A stretch of 64,000 nt of DNA. It comes from Artemia franciscana. Its lineage: Eukaryota; Arthropoda; Branchiopoda; Anostraca; Artemiidae. Numbering within the stretch: the first letter of the stretch is position 1; each line of letters opens with the position of its first letter. The stretch spans positions 8,753,702 through 8,817,701 of the forward strand of contig NC_088873.1 in the NCBI RefSeq assembly GCF_032884065.1, in the 5' to 3' direction. The translations under genes and the position numbers were made by a program. The notes under the pieces are model-generated. The model worked only from the letters and a program-made list of their open reading frames with translations, made no database searches and had not been told where the DNA came from. Shown here in pieces: positions 60,617-64,000 of the stretch.

Positions 60617-62092
60617 TTTAACTACGTAAAACTTGCGAATATACAACATTCTTTGCTGTCCCATTGTCTGTGCATATAAATAGATTGTCAGGTTTACCGA
60701 CTCTTGAACATGCAACATATAATGGTTCATGGGAAAACAATCCGTATTCAGATCTATACCTCATGATTCTAATGATTGCCCTTGAGCTTTGTTGATGGTG
60801 ATTGCTAATCGACCATTCCCTGAGTCGCCATCGTCATTTATATATCCCCCTGTGCACCCCGGCGTCCCCTTTGTAGTTATGTCCCTGTGTCCCGGTCGTC
60901 ATTTATATTCCCTGTGTCCCGGTCGTCATTTGTGTCCCGGTGTTCCAGTCTGTGATTTCTCTTTGAGTGTCCCGGGCGTCATTTATATTCCTTGTGTCCC
61001 GGTGTCCCGGTCGTCATTTATATCCCCCTGTGCCCCCCGGCGTCCCCATTGTAGTTGTGTCCCTGTGTCCCGGTCGTCATTTATATTCCCTGTGTCCCGG
61101 TCGTCATTTGTATCCCGGTGTCCCGGTCTGTATATACATTCGTTTTTTAGTTTTGTTTTTCTCCTTTATTTTTTTTCCTTTTATCTTTTTTTTCTTTTTT
61201 AGTTTATTTAGATTTTTAGATTTTTTAGTTTTTTTATTAGTTTTTAGTTTTTTGTAGTTTTTACCATTTTTTTAGTTTTTTTAGTTTTTTTTTTTACTTA
61301 TGTCCTGGTCGTCATTTATACTCCCTGTGTCCCGGTCGTCATTTGTGTCTCGGTGCTTTGTTGATTGCTAATTTATATTATATTTATATTTATATTTTTT
61401 ATATTTATTAATATTTTTTTAGTTTTCTTTTTCTCTTATTTTTCAGTTTTTTCCTTTTTTTTAGTTTTTTCTTTTTTAGTTTTTAGTTTTTTTTTTGTTT
61501 TTTACCTTTTTTTAGTTTTTTTAGTTTTTTTAGTTTTTTAGCTTTTTTATTTTTTTTGTAGTTTTTACCTTTTTTAGTTTTTTTTCTTCTTTTGTATCAG
61601 TGTGAAATAATTCAGACGTCATATGCGGACAAACACGACGTCACTCGACAGACAGACAGACAGACATAACCCACAAACAACTTATTTTTATATATATTTA
61701 TTCATATTTTTTTAGTTTTCTTTTTCTCTTTTATTTTTCAGTTTTTTTCCTTTTTTTTAGTTTTTTTCTTTTTTAGTTTTTAGTTTTTTTTTAGTTTTTT
61801 TACCTTTTTTTAGTTTTTTTTAGTTTTTTTAGTTTTTTAGCTTTTTTAGTTTTTTTTATTAGTTTTTATTTTTTTGTAGTTTTTGCCTTTTTTTATTTTT
61901 TTCAGTTTTTTTTTAGTTATTAGATTTTTACCTTTTTTTAGTTTTTTTTAGTTTTTTAGCTTTTTTAGTTTTTTTTTCTTTTTAGTTTTTTTTGTAGTTT
62001 TTACCTTTTTTAGTTTTTTTCTTCTTTTGTATTAGTGTGAAATAATTCAGACGTCATATGCGGACAAACATGACGTCACCTGATCCATCCAC
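60529..62092 (-). mobile_element. Helitron (copy 6, minus strand), 5' part lost in the gap
   Basis: From left to right: a (TA)n tract to 60613, the helicase C-terminus reversed, minisatellites reversed (60830-61140 and 61305-61350), T-rich arrays, one B-type marker reversed near 61625 and one A-type marker near 62054, 430 bp apart as in copy 4. It then enters the N gap. It mirrors the right half of copy 4, with small differences. Confidence 0.82.
60618..60811 (-). pseudogene. Helitron helicase C-terminus, remnant (minus strand)
   Basis: The reverse complement gives the INKAQGQSLES motif and VACSRVGKPD as at 57405, with the same internal break. TAA reads at 60618-60620. Confidence 0.8.
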
Positions 62093-62192
62093 NNNNNNNN
62101 NNNNNNNNNNNNNNNNNNNNNNNNNNNNNNNNNNNNNNNNNNNNNNNNNNNNNNNNNNNNNNNNNNNNNNNNNNNNNNNNNNNNNNNNNNNN
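62093..62192. other. Assembly gap (100 N)
   Basis: Exactly 100 N inside Helitron 5' sequence. The right arm of the inverted cluster is therefore incomplete, and its true length is unknown. Confidence 1.
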
Positions 62193-62209
62193 GGGGAGGA
62201 GGCCTTGTT

Positions 62210-62580
62210 ATCCTCCAATTTTGGGTTACTTAAAAAGGCAACTAGAACTTTTAATTTTTTACGAACGTTTTTACTAGTAAAAATATACGTAACTTACGAA
62301 TTAACTCGCGTAACGAACTTCTATATTCGTGTGTTTTTACTACGTATATGAGGGGGTTCGCCCCTCGTCAATACCTCGCCTTTTACAGTAAAGCTTAAAT
62401 TTTGACCCCTGAATCACAAAGGGGGTAGAATAAATAGTTAAAATTACTAAAAATACTTTAGCGTAAAGAGCGAGGTATTAGGAGGAGGTGAACCCCTCAT
62501 ATGCGAAATAATTGCTGTTCGTTTTAAGCTTTAATGCTTCTCCTTACTTTCAGTTGAAAGAACTTTTTAATATTTTTTTT
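62210..62580 (+). repeat. Family F interspersed repeat, copy 2
   Basis: Close match to 4185-4560: opens ggttacttaaaaaggcaact, has an imperfect foldback (cctcgccttttacagtaaag against ctttagcgtaaagagcgagg), and ends with cttctccttactttcag. Confidence 0.75.
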
Positions 62581-62840
62581 CATTTTATATAAATGCGAGA
62601 AAATCCTGCACCCTCCTCCAAACAAAAAGAAAAACTGAAAGCGTCTGTACACTTCCCAATAACGGTTGCTGTATGTAAACACTGATCAAAGTTTGTAACT
62701 TGCAGCCCCTCCCACGGGGACTGTGGGGGAGTAAGTCGTCCCCAAAGTAAGCTAAAAATATAAGCTATATTCAATTTGTGTTTTCTCAGCTTATTTCGCC
62801 TCATAGTTTTTTCTCTTTTTTTTAGTGGTGTGCTTTTCAG

Positions 62841-62999
62841 TATCGATCATCTCAACTGAGAAGTATAAAACAATTAGCAGGTGAGGTGAAGCATCTCAAA
62901 TTGGCAAATGCAGCATTGAGGAAAGAACGAGATGAACTTTTGACAGCGAAGCTAAAAATCAGAAAGCAATATAATATGCTTAGCGACTTTATTTTTAAG
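62841..62999 (+). CDS. Coiled-coil exon of an unidentified gene
   Basis: Between a good acceptor (gtgtgcttttcag) and donor (TTTAAG|GTATTC) lies an open 53-codon phase-0 block: YRSSQLRSIKQLAGEVKHLK, then LANAALRKERDELLTAKLKI, a strongly heptad-like helix. An upstream AG at 62824-62825 would extend it by five codons. I do not recognise the protein. Phase 0 would fit after exon D at 24839, so it might continue the ADIP-like gene with neuroguidin nested in between, but its sequence does not match that family's next part. It could also read through the donor to a TAG (VFAK stop) as a terminal exon. Confidence 0.4.
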
Positions 63000-63179
63000 G
63001 TATTCGCAAAATAGCTACTACATTTTAAATCAATACCCTTCAACTTCGATCTGATATTTAACAATCTTCTGTTTAATTTATACATTTACAGGGTTGAATT
63101 GAACAAGATGAAAGAAAAGCAGAAAAATTGAAAAAGTGGAATGTAGAAATAAGTTGATCCCGTCACAGCTAGATGATCC

Positions 63180-63450
63180 TGCCACAATAGTGCTAAAAAT
63201 CAGAAAACAATGACACTAAAAGTGTTAGAAGTGTTTCCAAAATAGCACAAGATTACAGGGATAAAGCATAAAAGAAAAAAAAAACAGATACTAGAGGCAC
63301 ATAGATATTACAAATTTCTGTACTGCAAAAAAATTCTTAAATATGAAACAAGATGGTTCTGTGACATCACTGCAAAAAAATATTAACGCAGGATAATCTG
63401 CTTACTGACCATATTTTTAAAGAATTTGAAAAGGCTACACTTAAAATCAT
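63180..63450 (+). repeat. Degenerate echoes of the coiled-coil exon
   Basis: gtgctaaaaatcagaaaaca at 63190 echoes agctaaaaatcagaaagcaa at 62950. The text aatctgcttactgaccatat at 63397 echoes aatatgcttagcgactttat at 62971, and both run on into ATTTTTAA. They suggest old local duplications of the exon and its flank, now without open frames. Confidence 0.4.
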
Positions 63451-63504
63451 GACACACTGACACGGCTGTATTTAGTAATTAAATAAAAAAAACTAGTTTT
63501 TTTA

Positions 63505-63749
63505 ACTGAAAGTAAGGAGCGACATTAAAACTTAAAACGAACAGAAATTACTCCGTATATGAAATGGGTTGTCCCCTCCGCAATCCCTCGCTCTTTACGC
63601 TAAAGTTTGACTCTTTGCTACAATTCTACTTTCTAAAACAATTAAAAACTTTAGCGTAAAGAGCGAAGGATTGCGGAGGGGACAATCCATTTCATATGCG
63701 GAGTAATTTCTGTTCGTTTTAATTTTTAATGTCGCTCCTTACTTTCAGT
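63505..63749. repeat. Foldback element with about 104-bp near-perfect arms (family F core)
   Basis: The left arm opens ACTGAAAGTAAGGAGCGACA; the right arm closes TGTCGCTCCTTACTTTCAGT. The arms meet near 63608 and 63645 (..GCGTAAAGAGCG pairing with CGCTCTTTACGC..) around a spacer of about 36 bases. No coding content. It would extrude a long cruciform and resembles a MITE/foldback element. Confidence 0.9.
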
Positions 63750-63954
63750 AAAAAAAAAAGTTTTTTTTTAAATTTAATTTCTGAACGTTTTTGAATTAAT
63801 GCATGTTTGATTTTGGCTCTCCGCACATAAATTATTAAAATGAAATTTGCATATCAATTCTTTTTTTGGCTAAATGGCTTTGTCTTAGTTTTGATCAGAC
63901 GATTTTGAGAAAATAAGGGGTGGGGAAGTAGGCCTAGTTGCTCTCCAATTTTTT

Positions 63955-64000
63955 GGTTACTTAAAAAGGCAACTAGAACTTTTAATTTTTAACGAACGTT
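63955..64000 (+). repeat. Family F repeat, start of copy 3 (cut by window end)
   Basis: ggttacttaaaaaggcaact followed by agaacttttaattttt and acgaacgtt is identical in layout to 62223 and 4185. Confidence 0.75.

Overview
This is AT-rich, repeat-dense eukaryotic DNA, almost certainly from an arthropod. The reasons are single-exon-sized open frames flanked by GT/AG splice sites, kilobase-scale introns, LINEs, a tRNA-derived SINE, Helitrons and very long (TA)n tracts. The interspersed repeats remind me of brine shrimp (Artemia), but that is memory-based inference and not proven here. Two 100-N assembly gaps (29733-29832 and 62093-62192) interrupt the window.

Host genes, all on the + strand: (1) A coiled-coil protein gene with four exons that join in phase (201-535, 17464-17629, 20385-20538, 24586-24839). 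Its last visible exon resembles the ADIP/SSX2IP (Msd1) centrosomal family. (2) An intronless 650-residue gene (9045-10997), nested in the 16.9-kb intron of gene 1, ending in an intact Zc3h12a/N4BP1/KHNYN-type NYN endoribonuclease domain. (3) Neuroguidin (NGDN, Sas10/Utp3/C1D family), with four exons at 33177-33314, 36809-36923, 45065-45222 and 50555-50672. These join in phase into a protein collinear with vertebrate neuroguidin; its 3' exons were not found. (4) A 53-codon coiled-coil exon at 62841-62999, of unknown gene.

Mobile DNA dominates the rest. Helitrons (TC 5' end; GC-rich hairpin then CTAG at the 3' end; remnants of the PIF1-type helicase C-terminus) lie at 2813-4077, 14677-17306 and in a nested cluster at 52659-62092. 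They contain arrays of A-runs separated by CTA/GGTA, CRE-like TGACGTCA palindromes at the 5' end, and a tandemly doubled 3' hairpin/CTAG module. The cluster holds a two-type higher-order tandem repeat (about 0.8 kb, four rounds), a 1.12-kb near-identical tandem duplication, and helicase ends in inverted orientation across two (TA)n tracts. A nearly full-length APE-type LINE (about 40740-44574) sits in an NGDN intron, broken by three frameshifts and a stop codon. Older LINE pieces lie at 6070-6200, 12515-13071 and 17893-18860. A SINE with a perfect 12-bp target-site duplication is at 30534-30864, with a sister copy at 7300-7590. A DNA transposon with long terminal inverted repeats is at 28101-29241, with a deleted relative at 27226-27921. 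Foldback repeats, minisatellites and a decayed pseudogene with an FTGCD motif (38196-38817) fill further stretches.

The most notable points are the stop-bearing duplicate of NGDN exon 2 beside the working exon, the nested RNase gene, and the unusual Helitron structure (double terminator, alternating arrays, TA-tract nesting).
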